A DNA stretch of 64,000 bases from Reticulitermes speratus (GCA_021186555.1 JAJKFL010000042.1:27775521-27839520); one strand, 5' to 3'; counted from the first letter of the stretch, positions 23,330 through 35,640 are shown. The notes: generated from the sequence alone by a model not told the origin. Made by a program: numbers and translations.

Positions 23330-25449
23330 ATAAAATGTTACTGAGTATCTCTATAGGCTTATAAGTTGGGTTTGCTTATATGCCCTTGTCATCCTACTTC
23401 CTATACGCCGAGGAAGTTATTTTTAATCGACTTCGAAGAGGATCGGCAAGACTTAAAAATTACCTGCAGATTACCCGCTGCACTTTTTCCGTTCCAATTA
23501 TTGGGACCCTTTTAGGCTAAACTTTCCCGTTTAAATGGCTACAAGAGCTTCTGATAAATTTGGCGTAGGATTGATGACGTGTTCATTGAGATACTTGCAT
23601 TGTAGTTCTTTATCTGCGTGAGGCATCATATTTTTTTCGCTGAAGAAGATCTGATAAAACTAAGCACTCATTTTAGAGCATTTGCCATTAACAAAGGCTC
23701 TGGACAAAATGATGACTTGTAAGTACTTTTTCAAAACCTTTATGCTTGGACGTTTTATTGAAATGGTCGCTACATATACCTGAGTTATGTATTACAGCAT
23801 AATTGCTTCTGCTGGTGGAAGCGGTCCATCCTACCGTGAGTATTCTCCTGATATTTAATAAAAGGATTCCTGAAGACATGGCAGTTTTATCAAGTTATCC
23901 TTTATTTTGGGGAGACTGGTGATATATGTGATACAGCTTGTCGAAGAATGCTTGGAAATTATTAATTCCATGGATTTCCTCAAGAACGTCGCTCACGGCA
24001 AATCTAACCTGTGATTTGAAAAGTGCCAGACAGTATAGGAAAAACTTTCTGAAGATGACTTGCAACACCAGCTTTTCTTCTCAACACAACAAACGCACCG
24101 CCGCAAGTTAAACATATATGGCAAAGCATTCATCCAAAACTACTTGATTAAAACCTTATGAGGTTAAACAACTCAGTAACATTTTTGTAATATGTTCTAC
24201 ATCTGAAATCCGTAGTTCAATTAAATTCACATAAAAGTTCTAATCCTGCCCAGAATATTTTTCGTCAAGAAACGTTTAATAACAGCCTTATTGAAAGTAA
24301 TTAATATGAGTGTTTGTGCACGTTTTCCGTAGGGCGTGTATTACCTGAATGAACAAAGTCAGTAATGTTCTTCGGCTTCTAAGATGAATTACGGCTTACG
24401 GAATGCTGTGCAAGAGACGCATGTAACTGATAGCGATATGGTTAAAAGAGCTGTAAGTGTAGAAAGAGCAGCATAGTATATGGAATTTGGCCAGTGAAAA
24501 TGATAATAGACGGCAGATTTGTGGGTTTAAAGACGAAAGTTATGATTTATTAGCTGAACAGTCTTCAGAATACGAGTAGAAGCCGTATTTGAAAGAATAA
24601 TGTGAAGCTTTAAATGAGATATCTTCCGACTTTGATTTTATTTCGGGCGACCCTTTTGTTAAAATAGATACTGATAATTTTCAAACAGCAATAGTGATTT
24701 TAAGTCTTCAAATATGACAGGGCTTTGAACGCCTCGGAAACTCCATCAGAAATTCGGGGTTATAAATATAAGGCGCTAGCGCTGTTTCCAGACATTTAAT
24801 TTACAACTATTTTGGACCTTGTCCAATTCATTCATGAATATTATTGGTTGAATGTTTTCATAATTTAGAAATGGCTCCACGAAAATTTTTCTGTGTGCCA
24901 TTAACTGGGGCTTCTTGCAAACAAATTTCATTAAGCTTGAACTGACTAAATACTACCTTCCGGCATCCGTGGGTAAGAAGAGGTTAACAAACCTGTCTAT
25001 ATTGTCAACAGACCAGAAGGTAGCGAATACTATTCATATTGATGCACTTAGTAATAAATTTGCTTCACTGAAAGCATGGGAAATGCCATCGTAAAGAATC
25101 GTCGTACGTGACGTACGTGTATTTCGATTTTGTGTTTTTAAATATTATGTTAAATGCTCAGATATGCTACAGTTGATTGTATAGGCAGCTATAATGACTA
25201 AAATAAATGTTTTTGTTGTTGTTATTTACATATTTAACTCTTTACCAAACTACTGCGAAATTAAGGGGTGCGTAATTTATATTCTTGCTTCGAGCGCATT
25301 ATTGGCTTAGGTACCTCTCTGTGTGAAATATTACTCCCCACGTATCAACTCAAAAGACTATCTTGCCCCATTTGAGCGGGCAACCTTACATTTGCAACCC
25401 TGTGTATGTCTGTTAAACACAATGACGTGATTTTTTATGTTGTATGTAC
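23330..25449 (+). other. Receptor intron, no gene recognised
   Basis: Contains many short gene-like but stop-riddled stretches (for example 24400-24720), possibly an old transposon eroded beyond recognition. No TIRs or domain motifs found by eye. Confidence 0.4.
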
Positions 25450-25501
25450 CGTGAATTTTATCATGAGTTTAAGTTAAAACCAACTAATGCACAAGATTAT
25501 T

Positions 25502-25948
25502 TTTTTTTCCAAAAACAAACCCTATTTTACATGTGTATATTAGGGTTAAAGTTTAACCAAGTACATATAATAACAATATTGTTACTTACAATTTTCTATT
25601 GATATGGTGTATAAAATTAATGAAATGTTTTTGACAACAGTTTCTACTAAATATATTGTATAGTAGCTTATGGTAACTAATATTACATTTGTTTAAGTGC
25701 ATTTCAAGGCAAAATCTCCTGTGTCCGAATATGGGGCAATCAAATAGTAGATGTTCTACTGTTTGTTCACCTCCACAAGTGCATTCAAATCCATTCTCTA
25801 CTTTGATATGAAATCTTCTGAAGTACGAACGAAATTTACCATGGCCGAATGTAAATTGAGTTGTTATAAAATCAGGCAGGAATTGTGTACACTTTAAACG
25901 GCTGTGTACATCAGGGAAGAAAAGATCTTTTGTGATTGAGCCATAACG
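25502..25948 (-). mobile_element. 5'-truncated LINE 3' end with 13-bp target duplication
   Basis: Flanked by gcacaagattatt at 25489-25501 and 25949-25961. Minus strand encodes KDLFFPDVHSRLKCTQFLPD, FITTQFTFGHGKFRSYFRRF and ECTCGGEQTVEHLLFDCPIF, the zinc-knuckle end (CxC..H..C) of R1/Jockey-type ORF2. The T run at 25499-25509 would be its poly-A tail. The frame is intact, so the insertion is probably young. Confidence 0.8.
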
Positions 25949-25983
25949 GCACAAGATTATTAACAGAGTAAGATATATTTGTA

Positions 25984-26028
25984 ACCCCTATGTATGTTTC
26001 GGCATTCAAGTTGCCATCCTCAGGGGGT
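25984..26028 (-). ncRNA. Hammerhead-ribozyme-like motif with intact core
   Basis: ACCCC, CTGAGGA, extra T, stem II GGCA-ACTTGAA-TGCC, GAAAC, ATACATA, GGGGT. Stem I is five pairs; the CUGANGA and GAAA boxes match consensus. Stem III is weak (one clear pair). The plus-strand partner at 26144-26190 has CTAAGGA and is degenerate. Confidence 0.5.
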
Positions 26029-26343
26029 GTTCATCAAAGAATCACAAGCAACTATGGCATCCTGATACACACAAATTTGACATTACATTGGAAACACTCG
26101 TGCCGCTCACAATATTCATTTTAACATTGTGTTTGATGAACGCCCCCCCCTAAGGACGACAACTTGATTGCCGAAATGTATGTAGGGGTTACAAATACAT
26201 CTTACTCTGTTAATAATCTTGTGCATTAGTTGGTTTTAACTTAACCATTACGTGAATTGTTATAACTTATAAGATAGATTATGTGCATGGTAGTGTTTGA
26301 GTACAGTATTTATAATTTACGTCACTGACATGTGTTTTGATAG

Positions 26344-26610
26344 GTTCACCATGGCGAGACAAGATCTCACTGGCAATACTGGAGCTACAAGAGCGAGGAG
26401 AGATCCAGATGCTGTATGACAAATGGTGGAAAAAATCCTGGTGACACTTGTACACGCAATGAAAAAGGCAAGGAGAGCAAAGCAAATGCCTTGGGAGTGG
26501 ACAATATTGGCGGAGTATTTGTTGTACTGCTGTGTGGTCTGGCTGTAGCAGTCATTGTTGCCATCTTTGAATTCTGCTACAATTCCAAACGCAACAATCA
26601 GGCTGAGCTG
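26344..26610 (+). CDS. Kainate-type glutamate receptor, exon with end of S2 and M4; 1-base frameshift
   Basis: Begins (G)[20 protein letters not shown], then QMLYDKWWK, the conserved end of S2. It continues, after a shift of reading frame, as [40 protein letters not shown] and [19 protein letters not shown], the linker and M4 helix. The frame changes inside the A run of tggtggaaaaaatcctgg (about 26427-26437): as written, frame 0 reads WWKKSW and stops at TGA, whereas one A fewer keeps the family sequence. The donor is gtatgt at 26611, phase 0. Everything else looks functional, so the extra A may be an assembly error; a recent pseudogenising indel is the alternative. Confidence 0.9.
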
Positions 26611-26874
26611 GTATGTACCAGTTGTCAGAATTTAAGCATACTTTGTGTGTGGAATTCATTCGCTGATATTACCTGCATCGGAAAAAAGTAAGTGAAATGG
26701 CCACGTGTTAGCCTTGTGTCTTGATCTGGCTGTATTTTACTCCTGCGTATACTTGTATATACGTGTTGTATAGGCATAAATTATAATGGGTTTGCTCTTC
26801 TAGCATAGGAGTATTAATCAACTCATTTCTCATTTGTAAGTAATTGCAAAGGAAGTTCAATAAGAAATGTTCCC

Positions 26875-27390
26875 AAGGTTATATAAATTAAGTTAGAGTT
26901 TGTTACAACTGTCAATGTGGCCCATTTATTCCACTGAAGTATCATTATTTTTCAACATAATCCCTGAGCACATTGATGCATTTATCCCATCCTGGCATTA
27001 GTTAAAAAATTGTATCGCGGTAAAATCGAGCTCTTGCAATGTTGTTTACAGTTCTGACGGACAATTCCTGTGCAGCAGATAAGTCTTGAATTGTGACTCA
27101 TCGGTTTTCCAAAATCAGTTCCGCGCCTGTGCTATGGTTTATACTCGGCTGGCCAGTGCGATCATAATCGTCGCTGTCCACACAACAATTTTTGAACTTT
27201 GTGCATCATTGTCTGACGTGCTGCGTTTCTATTATGCCATCGTTGTACACCTCTATCAATTAACTCTGCATTTCGATGGGGTGAAACATGTGCTGCCAAT
27301 AAAAACCGAATTGCGTTACAAAATTCTAAAAGAATACTAAAAGACGCACCTCCTACCAAAATAATAAAATGCTTGATTAACACAACATTA
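26875..27390 (-). repeat. Mariner transposon remnant
   Basis: Minus strand ends with WDKCINVLRDYVEK and a stop at about 26940-26985, the typical C-terminal end of mariner transposases, followed by an AT-rich terminal region. The upstream part (to about 27390) is frameshifted and only loosely mariner-like. Confidence 0.5.
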
Positions 27391-28993
27391 CAGGCTAGAC
27401 AGGGTTACTGTATATCTATCACAAGAAAAGAGGACTTTACCACTTACCGACCATAAGCGAGAGGATGTATTTTATTTTCCTCCAAAGAACATTGAAACAT
27501 ACAAACAAAAAATACAAACACACAAGTTTAGTATATCAATTCTAGGCATGTGTACATTTTTCAGTTGACCGAATTTTCTTCAGAAAGCAGGAACAATACC
27601 AATATGAACATGAAACTTTTTTTTTCGCAAGACATGTTCGTAAAATTGTACTGTATAATGCAAATTCCTTTAATTGATTCAGCAGACAACCTGTTCCTGC
27701 CTTTTGTTCATTGACTGTGTTAGGTAGAAAACTCTCTCGACGTTTCCATTATGTGTGGGAATAGAAAAAAAAAATGTACTAACTTGAGAGTTCTGGATGA
27801 TTGGCAGCTTTATTACCTTTATTGAAATATTCTGCCCATTTTTTATGGAATAGTAGGGAAGAAAACTTGGCTTTTTTACTTTCTTTTATATACTTTGGAA
27901 GATGAAAAAATCATCAAAACATTTGGAATCATCAATAACAACGCCTTTGGAGAGTACATATCAAATAGCAAGTTGAAAATTAACCAATGATGCAAAATCA
28001 CTTAAGCTTAGGCAGAAAAATATAGGTAATGTACGTATAACGTAACATTGTGGCTCGTTCGCATGACCATTTTGCAGTGGAAACAACATTGCATTCCGTG
28101 TATGTTTTGTTGAGTTACATGTCACTGTCAAATGTGTAAAAATATTGAGTGTTGCACAACAATGCTTTTATGGTAAATTTATGTCACCGACAACAGTGCA
28201 AAAGACACGTACTAGTTTTTGAAAGAAATTATATTCCAACTAATTTGCACTCTTTCACACGTCAGGTATAAAAGTGGCATTGAGACAAAAGAATGTTCGG
28301 TTTTTCATTGTCTCTTTAGACGTACAATTTGGCTAAGCTGATTATAAATAAGTCCTTGCGCAGTTTCTCAGTTTTTGTAAGTGTTGTAGTAAAACATTTT
28401 ACATCAGACAGAATTAATCACTTATGAAATAATAAGTATTAAATATTATGAGTATGTGTCTGTAGCCTTAGTTATCCAGCATGCAAAGCACATGGGCCAT
28501 ATTATATTGTCGTCTGTGGCCTGTATGGCTCTACAATATTTTTCCACATTATCTCCTTAACGGCACGATTTTCGGGAAAAAGTTATATAGCATAAAATGT
28601 GTGTTTTGATTTTCTCTACAACTTTTGTGTGAAACATTTCTCATTCTAAGAAGAATTCAATGAGATACTACTGTAATGTCTTGTTTTGTGTAAATATGCA
28701 AGATTATTTTTCAAATTATTATATTGGAGATTTAACGATAAATTTCTAATTTTAGTTATGATATAAGTTAGGTTGAGTGAGTTACACGTGTTAACAACAG
28801 GAAGGCTGTATCATGTTGCATCCGCTTAGTAACTGCGACTATTTGTTAGGTTTGCATATGCTGTTGCCAAGCAGAATAGAAAGCGCCGAGCTGATAGTTT
28901 TGTGAGCGCGAGTACAGGCCAGTAGGACCGACGCGGAGCATCTTTTTATGCATCTTTCGTCAATCTATCTAGTGCTCGGTTGAAGAACCTAAG
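27391..28993 (+). other. Receptor intron with possible internal promoter near its end
   Basis: AT-rich until about 28840, then less so (ccgcttagtaactgcgac, gccgagctgatagttttgtg, ccgacgcggagcatc) up to the candidate exon at 28994. The compositional shift is the only promoter evidence. Confidence 0.35.
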
Positions 28994-29030
28994 ATGAGCT
29001 TAGTTTCTCAAATTCTCTTGTTGATACTAG
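28994..29030 (+). CDS. Candidate first exon with signal peptide, unknown secreted or membrane protein
   Basis: ATGAGCTTAG opens a short exon reading MSLVSQILLLIL(G) that ends in a strong donor, CTAG|gtgagtgg, phase 1. The start has A at -3. It follows a locally GC-richer stretch (about 28850-28993) that differs from the AT-rich surroundings and could be a promoter and 5' UTR. The peptide looks like the start of a hydrophobic signal peptide. It lies inside the glutamate receptor intron on the same strand. I cannot identify the next exon with confidence: one possible acceptor (ctgtacag, 29237) gives a stop after about 14 codons. Confidence 0.35.
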
Positions 29031-31214
29031 GTGAGTGGTGTGTGATGCATACATTATTTTGTAACATGAAGTAAATTAACTAAGTATTCCAAAAATTCAG
29101 TTTAGAGTGAAAGAAACAGGATGAGTTTAGAACCACACAGAAGATCCAGCCTTCATTGTTGTTATTCCCACATAAGTAGGTAAACTCGAGTGGTAATAAT
29201 GAAAACTTTAGCTTTTTTTATTACGTGTGCTGTACAGTGTACCAATGTTCTGTCTGTGGTCCGCTGGGACAAAAGCTGTAGTAAAGATGGTGGTGTAATC
29301 CTAGCCCAAGTACGTCCATGAATAGTTTGTCGTTTATACGTGACTGTAGATAAATTTTGATTAGAATTTTGATGTACTAATTCCTGTTGAAATCCTAAAA
29401 TTCACGATAGTTTAACTTTCTGGAAATTGAAATAACAACCAGAGTAAAAAGTTTTTTGAGGAAAACAGTTTTAATGTATTGTCACGAGCATAGTAAAAGC
29501 AGTGAGATAGATTAATCCTTCGTCGTGAAACTTGAATAGATGGCAATATGAATGTTGCAGTTTAATTTAACATTCCCAAAGCTGGTGGCAGCGAAACTTT
29601 ACGTATTTATTTAAATAAGAAGGGAAAGAGTATTTGGTACAGTGTACTTTGTTTCCTTAGCAGACTGGACCTGTAGTATATAAAAACCCATGTAGGCCCA
29701 ACCGTTCAGTGCATAGGTTTGTTACCAGTTAAAATTTAATGTTACTGTTATTGCACATTTTTTGTTTGTTTTGCGTGGTATAGCACTTAACTAAAATTAA
29801 TTCAGTGGCAATAATGGGAAAGTACACTGGGCTACTACAAATCGGTGGCCTGGCGGTGGATGCTGCTAGGCACACTACACAATTTGGTGGCCGCGGTGGA
29901 GATACCATCCCCATAGGCCACTACACTACCATAAATGTACATACGTCTTCAAGTAAAGTACTCGTTATTCTTATCAGATTTTGAATTATCTCGATAGATT
30001 TTCGAAAAATATTCAAATTTCATGAAATTCCGTCCAGTGGGAGCCGAGATGTTCCATGCGGACGGAGAGAGAGACAGACATGACGAAGGTAATAGTAGTT
30101 TTTCGCAATTTTGTGAATGCACCTGAAAAGGCAGACAGTTTATCATACTGCTTCATTCACATATTCAAGTACTCTAAGCATGAATTATAAAGCCCTTCTA
30201 TATACCGATAAATTTTTTGCACTCTTCTTTGTAGCCATCTTCCAATATTTGTGTCACTAAATTTTTGGTTTTTAATATCACAAATTTGGAAGCTAACCTC
30301 ATAGTACCGATGTGTGAACAGTGAGAAGAATTGTCTGCATTTCATTTACTGATATTCCCTCTCTCTGCAGTGCCTTCACATTTTTTTAAACATAATCGTG
30401 AAGGGGTGAAAATGTCACAAATAGATTTCACTGAAACTCTTTTCTTAAATAAAACAGTTGGTTTTGAACAAGAGAGTAAGAAGGATTTTAGTGCTGAAAA
30501 CATATGCAGTAGTTGTTCCACTGCAGGAAAAAGTGACAACCATTTTGTCTCACCATGATACAATATTTGCTAATACTGAATATCCACAACACTGCAAAAC
30601 TCTTTCAGTGATACAGTTCTCACATTGTAGACTGAAAAGTAATTATAAATCTTGAAAACAACTGACTGAATATCTAAGTCTAAATTATCCAGTTCATGTT
30701 GCAATTAATTATTAGGCGTATGTGCAGGCTGTTATTCTCACAGTATATGATGCTACATATTGCGGCTTATTCTACAAAGGTATCATCAATCAGTATGAAA
30801 CACTCCAAGAAAGTTGGTTCTGTACAATGCAAAGATTATATCATAGTACACAGTTGAGATACCAACATTACAAACACGTGTATAAAGTGGAAGCTGAAAC
30901 AGGTAAAATTATACAAGTAAATTATAAAAAGGTGTTGTGTACTTCGTGCATTAAGAAAGTAAGTTATAAAAGGATAAAATTGTGTAGGGCCTACTTCGAT
31001 GATAAAAAGAAGGAGAACTATGTGTGTTTTTGTAAGCCTCAAGGGTATCGATTTTTCAGGTATACGTGTACACAATAATTACATGGATGTTGATAAAAGC
31101 CTACAAATATTGATTATGGAAAGTATCATCTCTTCTGGATGGCGAAATATACTGTCTGAAATTAGAATATAATGGAAGGGTTAAAAATATTTTGTTGTTA
31201 TAAATGTCACACAT
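29031..31214 (+). other. Receptor intron, nothing firmly recognised
   Basis: The 118-codon ORF at 30722-31078 is Cys/Tyr/Lys rich and lacks a known domain; it may be an unrecognised fragment. Confidence 0.4.
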
Positions 31215-31355
31215 GATAGAGATCTGGAAAAATGAAGTACTTGAAGAAAATCCTGTCCTGGTGTCAATTTGTTCACCACAAATTCCACATGAACTGGACA
31301 GGGATGGAAGCTGGTCCTCTGCAATAAGAGGCCGGCAAATAAACCTCCCAAGCCA
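31215..31355 (-). repeat. tRNA-derived SINE, family A (minus)
   Basis: cctgtcctggtgtcaatttg, ttcaccacaaattccacatg, gaggccggcaaataaacctc. Decayed family A copy just before the receptor C-tail exon. Confidence 0.6.
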
Positions 31356-31394
31356 AGGAGAATCTTGAAATGGTCAGTCACTTCTCTTTCACAG

Positions 31395-31607
31395 AGAGCT
31401 GTCCCAGTACCACACCAATCACTGTGTGCAGAAATGACAGAAGAGCTGTGTTTTGCATTGAGATGTCGCGGATCACGTCAGCGCCCAGCTCTCAAAAGAC
31501 AGTGCTCAAAATGTATGCCTGGTGCAACATATGTACCAGCAGCACTAGATCTGCCACCACATCCTCCTACTAACGGACTTCATTCTCAGGTAACAAAGCA
31601 AGTGTAG
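31395..31607 (+). CDS. Kainate-type glutamate receptor, cytoplasmic C-tail exon
   Basis: Acceptor tttcacag, phase 0. Encodes RAVPVPHQSLCAEMTEELCF, then ALRCRGSRQRPALKRQCSKC and MPGATYVPAALDLPPHPPTN, ending GLHSQ. The EMTEEL-FA-RC-GSRQRPAL stretch is typical of the intracellular tail of insect kainate receptors. The exon can end in two ways: at a stop after VTKQV (TAG 31605-31607), or by splicing at gtaaca (31590) to an exon I cannot find. No downstream exon is recognisable in the rest of the window, so the terminal reading is provisionally used. Confidence 0.85.
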   Translation, partial: RAVPVPHQSLCAEMTEELCFALRCRGSRQRPALKRQCSKCMPGATYVPAALDLPPHPPTNGLHSQVTKQV

Positions 31608-32024
31608 CTCAAGGGTGTGTCTTGGAGAAGATGACTTCGTCAAGCACCTCCCCCTCCCACAAAAGTGTAAAAAATGTAATTAAATATAAAGATAATACAC
31701 ATTAAATGCAAGAACACAGCTTATGAAATTTCACTTTTAAAAGAATTTGTATAAAACACTTTAATAATTTTTTGTTACAGAATTAAAGAAGCAATAGGTT
31801 CAAAACGTTTGAGAAGTAAATATATTTTAGATAATAAAATTAATAAAGAATATGAGCATCAAATTGATTGTATTTTGTTAGCAAATATTTATATTGCTAT
31901 ATTCACAGGAATTTTACTTTATTTTTATCTGTATTTTATTTATTGTTTTTATATATTTTAAATTTATTTTGTCTTCTTACCACCTTTCCACACCCTGTTT
32001 TCATTTCTTACATTTTTTACTTTT

Positions 32025-32200
32025 TTTGGCCAATTAGTCAGCTCTGGGGCCCACCCAGCCACCTATTCAATGGGTACCAGGGCTCTTCCGCAGGTCTGGT
32101 CTTGTAGTTGACCACTCACCTACATCTACTGCTGGCGTAAAGAATGAGTGGAGCTATGCTTCTGTTTCATTTTATGCCTTCATACCACAGACATAGACAA
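32025..32200 (+). repeat. tRNA-derived SINE, family B, 5'-truncated
   Basis: Body gctctggggcccacccagcc, acctattcaatgggtaccag, gaccactcacctacatctac and cattttatgccttcatacca, shared with other family B copies. The tRNA-like head is missing. Confidence 0.6.
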
Positions 32201-32399
32201 CTTTACTTTTCACCTTTTCTTGAGTAATTAGTTTGTGAATTTAATGCAATTTATATATCTCTTTCTTTACCTTCTTTACTTTTTTCCTATCTAAAAGTCC
32301 AACCCTTTTAGGGTCATGGGTTCTTACTTGTTTTACTCCTGTTTGCTTTTAGCTGCAGCCTATTTGCTTTACTCTATTTACTAAAGAAGTTTTTCTTTA

Positions 32400-32510
32400 A
32401 CCTGCTGAGTCTACTCATTTATCATAAAGATGGAGGAAACAGATTTCTCTGAAATGTTGGTACCTGTCTGCCAAACTACATGGTGTAACATCCCAGATGA
32501 GAGTATATCT
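32400..32510 (+). repeat. Foldback-family arm fragment
   Basis: aaagatggaggaaacagatt, tctctgaaatgttggtacct, gtgtaacatcccagatgaga. It corresponds to the GATGGxA..(C)GAAAxGT arm motif of the 1231/9351/22300 elements in degraded form. A short LINE-like piece (ctgacacatttcctattcag) follows at 32517. Confidence 0.35.
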
Positions 32511-32924
32511 TCATTTCTCTGACACATTTCCTATTCAGAATGCTCTGCAACACTGTGGTGCATTATGTTACTGCTTTGCAACTGCACTTTAGCATTGGGA
32601 AAGTCAAACAGACATATGTGACGTTGGAGCTGATTGGAAAATTTAAGTTTCTCGCTTGTGGTGAAGAGCATAATTTATTCGTAAAAACTTAAATCTTGTA
32701 AATAACATAAACTCTTGTTAATAGGTTCACCTAGAAATAAAGAGTACAGTAAGATTATCTATTATCACCATAATGCAGAGCATAAACAATTGATAATCTG
32801 TTGTTAAAGAATGTAGCAAATTTGAAGTACAGTGTTGGGAACAGTGGTGAGAGAGAAGTGAGAGAGAGAGAGAAAGAGAGGTGATTTATTTAACAATGCT
32901 GTAAATTTTTAAGATTGTTAGTGT

Positions 32925-33110
32925 TGGTGGTAAATGAATGAAATATAGCTATAGAAGACTGCAGGAATAATACTGACAGGGGAATAAAACAGAAATACTC
33001 AGTATAAAACCCATCCCACTCCCACTTTGTCCACCACTGTCCTGGGATCAAACCCAGGCCTCTGTGGTGAGAGGCTGTGACTGCCTGAGACATAGCATGG
33101 TCCATCAACA
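32925..33110 (-). repeat. tRNA-derived SINE, family A (minus)
   Basis: Reverse B box cctgggatcaaacccag and A-box region actgcctgagacatagcatg; body cccatcccactcccactttg and tccaccactgtcc. Same family as 21744-22041. Confidence 0.65.
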
Positions 33111-33239
33111 ATAATAAAATTCTATTTACAAACTAGTTATGAGCACATTCAGTCAACTCTTGCTGTCGTTCGTTCAGAATCTTTTATTTTCTTTATTTAT
33201 TTGTTGCAGTTATATATGGATTTGAAATTTGATTTCTCA

Positions 33240-34035
33240 TGCAAAGATGAAACCATACATTGAGAGCATTTGAGAACAGGGCACTTAGAAAAATGTTTGG
33301 ATCTAAGAGAGGGGAAATAGACATACTAAAGAAAAGTGCAAAATAAAGAACTTTATAATTTGTACTATTTACTAAACATTAGGTAAACGATTCATGCAGA
33401 ATGAAATGGTTGATTCATTGAGAAATCAGAAATGCTTCCAAAATTTTGGTCAGAAAATCTGAAAGGAAAAATGAATGTGGGAGACTCAGTTACAGGTTGA
33501 TGGTAAACATACCTTAAAGCAAATATGGTGCCTAGATTGTTTTTATCTGGCTCATGATGGTGTTATGAACACACTAATGATGTTTTGGATATAACAAAAG
33601 ATGGGAAACTTCTTGACCAGATGAACAATTGCAAGCTTCTCAAAAGTTTACTCCATGAAATTAGTTATGTGACACGTTATCACATGCCCTGTCTTTATTG
33701 TGTGAATTTAAAATATGTTAATTCATTGTTACTTTGGACTGGAATCTCATTTTCTGAGTTGAATTCAGCAGCATACACCTTTGAAGCCTGTTTATTGTAA
33801 GACCTGGCAAACTACTGTGGGAAATTTAATTTTACACTGCTTCATTTCAAGATTACTGAGAGTGTCAATGTCAAAGAAATGGGATGGGTGGGTGGAAACT
33901 TGATTTATCTGGCTCAGAACAGGGAAAAGTGATGGGCATTTGTGAACATGGTAATGAACCGTTTAGTTCCATAAAATGCTGAGGAACTCTGAACTTTTCA
34001 AGAAGGATGCTATCTCATGGAGATAGATGTGGCCA
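33240..34035 (+). repeat. RTE-like LINE 3' fragments
   Basis: Decayed pieces matching the C-terminal domain and 3' end of 47554-49949: gagaacagggcacttagaaa..ggatctaagagagg (FENRALRKMFGSKRG), cttcttgaccagatgaac, then at 33860 gaaatgggatgggtgggtgg and gtaatgaaccgtttagttcc. Many stops and indels; not coding. Confidence 0.65.
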
Positions 34036-35314
34036 AGCATTGCACTGGGATGTGATTTCCATTAATATTGTTTTCAGCCCAGGGACAGAACTCAGTAAAA
34101 TAATTCAGTGTGCTGACACCATAAATATCTCAGTCCATAGAAGATATTGATTATGTTTCTAGCGAGGCAGCTTGGCAGTCCCCATTGAACTTCCGCCACA
34201 TCTTCAACATCATCTTCATGCTTCCGTGACATATTCTGACTATGATGCTACTTAGCAGTCAACATCTGATCTGATAGATCACCATGATATGTCATCAGTC
34301 ACTACACTGTCAGTTTCGAAGCACTGAAGTCAGCCAACTGAAATTTAACATTTACTGAGTCAAAACTCTCATTTGTGGTTTTATCTAGCCATTGCTACCT
34401 CATATGGTCAACCAACCCACAAGCTCGCCTGTTGTTGGAACATATGTATCCTTTCAATGCAGTTCAGATTTTATACACTGAGAAGTATCAGGAGTCACAA
34501 ATGTGTAGTAAATTAAAGTGATATTTATATGACTACACATAATGAATTTGACTTGTGTGTTGATTATTTTGTTATAGTTTAAGTGTCTTTAATAAAAAGG
34601 ATGCAGCATAACATTTTTTGAGGGGACTGCACAGTCAGTGTGCTTAACAGCATTAAAATGCTGCCATGAAAGTGTAATTTCCTCAGGCCTGACATAAATA
34701 TTGTACTGTGGTGATATAAAATATCTTCTGTATAATATAACATGTCGTCTGAAGATACCAAGAACCGTCTGCTTCCATTGGCTGGCAAAGTAAAATAATG
34801 AATCTAAGTTCAAGGTCTACAATTCATATAAATGCATTTTAACAGGAAGTGCCAAGTGCGAGTGTGAATATATGATATTACTGAATTACAGAGAGGTTTT
34901 ACTTTGGAAGATCATGCTAGTTTTGTTGTCAGATCAACTGATTACTATGCAGTAACATTCAATCACATTCCTACATATGCTTGTATATATATCTTAAGAC
35001 TACAAACTCATTATGACAGTTTTTACACATTAGTTCACCGTTTTGCAAAGAAACATGTAACAAAACAACACTTTACCTTTTGATATGGATGTGGAGGTTG
35101 GTGTTTAGAAGCAAACAGCATTGTTGGTTTATGATTCAATTGTATTAATCCCAAGCTCACTGGTCTAGAAGTACGAATGTTTTGTCCATCCTTTACTCTA
35201 AGCTTTGAACCTTTGTCTTGAGCTTGAGTATTTATAAGTGATTGAATAACTGATTGGTTATGAATTTTGAACTTAATTGGAACGAGCATTTACAGTCTAC
35301 TAGATGTAATGTAT
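34036..35314 (+). other. Intergenic, no gene recognised
   Basis: AT-rich single-copy-like sequence with short overlapping ORFs only. Confidence 0.5.
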
Positions 35315-35580
35315 GCCGATCCCAGTGGCCGTGTGGTCTGAGGCGTGGGTCTACGGGTGCTTGCTTACTGGCATTCTGGGTTTGAATCCTGCCTAGGGCA
35401 TGGATGTCTGTCTGTTGTGAGTGTTGGGTGTTGTCAGGTAGAGGTCTCTGCGACGGGCTGGTCCCTCGTCCAGAGGAGTCCTACCAAGTGTGGTGTCTAA
35501 TGTGTGTGATCACAAAACCTCAAACAACGAGGAAGCCTAGGCCCCATCAGGGCTGTTGAGCTATTGGGGGGGGGGGGGGG

Positions 35581-35614
<34 letters not shown>

Positions 35615-35640
35615 TAGTAGTAGTAGTAGTCCCTCTGTTT
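35315..35640 (+). repeat. tRNA-derived SINE, family C, with poly-G / GA / GTA tail
   Basis: A box-like tggccgtgtggtctgaggcg and B box ctgggtttgaatcctgcc, then a conserved body ending ccatcagggctgttgagcta. The tail is a long G run (about 35566-35583), a (GA) run and (GTA)n (about 35612-35630). The same 3' end, tacagggctgttgagccaag in reverse, occurs in the nested copy at 629-1032. Confidence 0.75.

Larger units (their letters stand above)
25458..26250. mobile_element. Foldback retroelement with hammerhead-like motifs, interrupted by a LINE
   Basis: Inverted arms: gtttaagttaaaaccaacta and ttaacagagtaagatatatt (left) match acaaatacatcttactctgt and gttggttttaacttaacc (right). The left arm is split by a LINE insertion at 25502-25948. 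The outer flanks share cgtgaatt (25450-25457, 26251-26258), a possible short target duplication. Both arms carry the hammerhead-like block with CCCC/GGGG stem I. Confidence 0.6.

Noticed and set aside
30722..31078. 118-codon ORF in the receptor intron
   Set aside because: No recognisable domain, no splice or promoter evidence, and an overlapping minus-strand ORF of similar length; kept only as a note.
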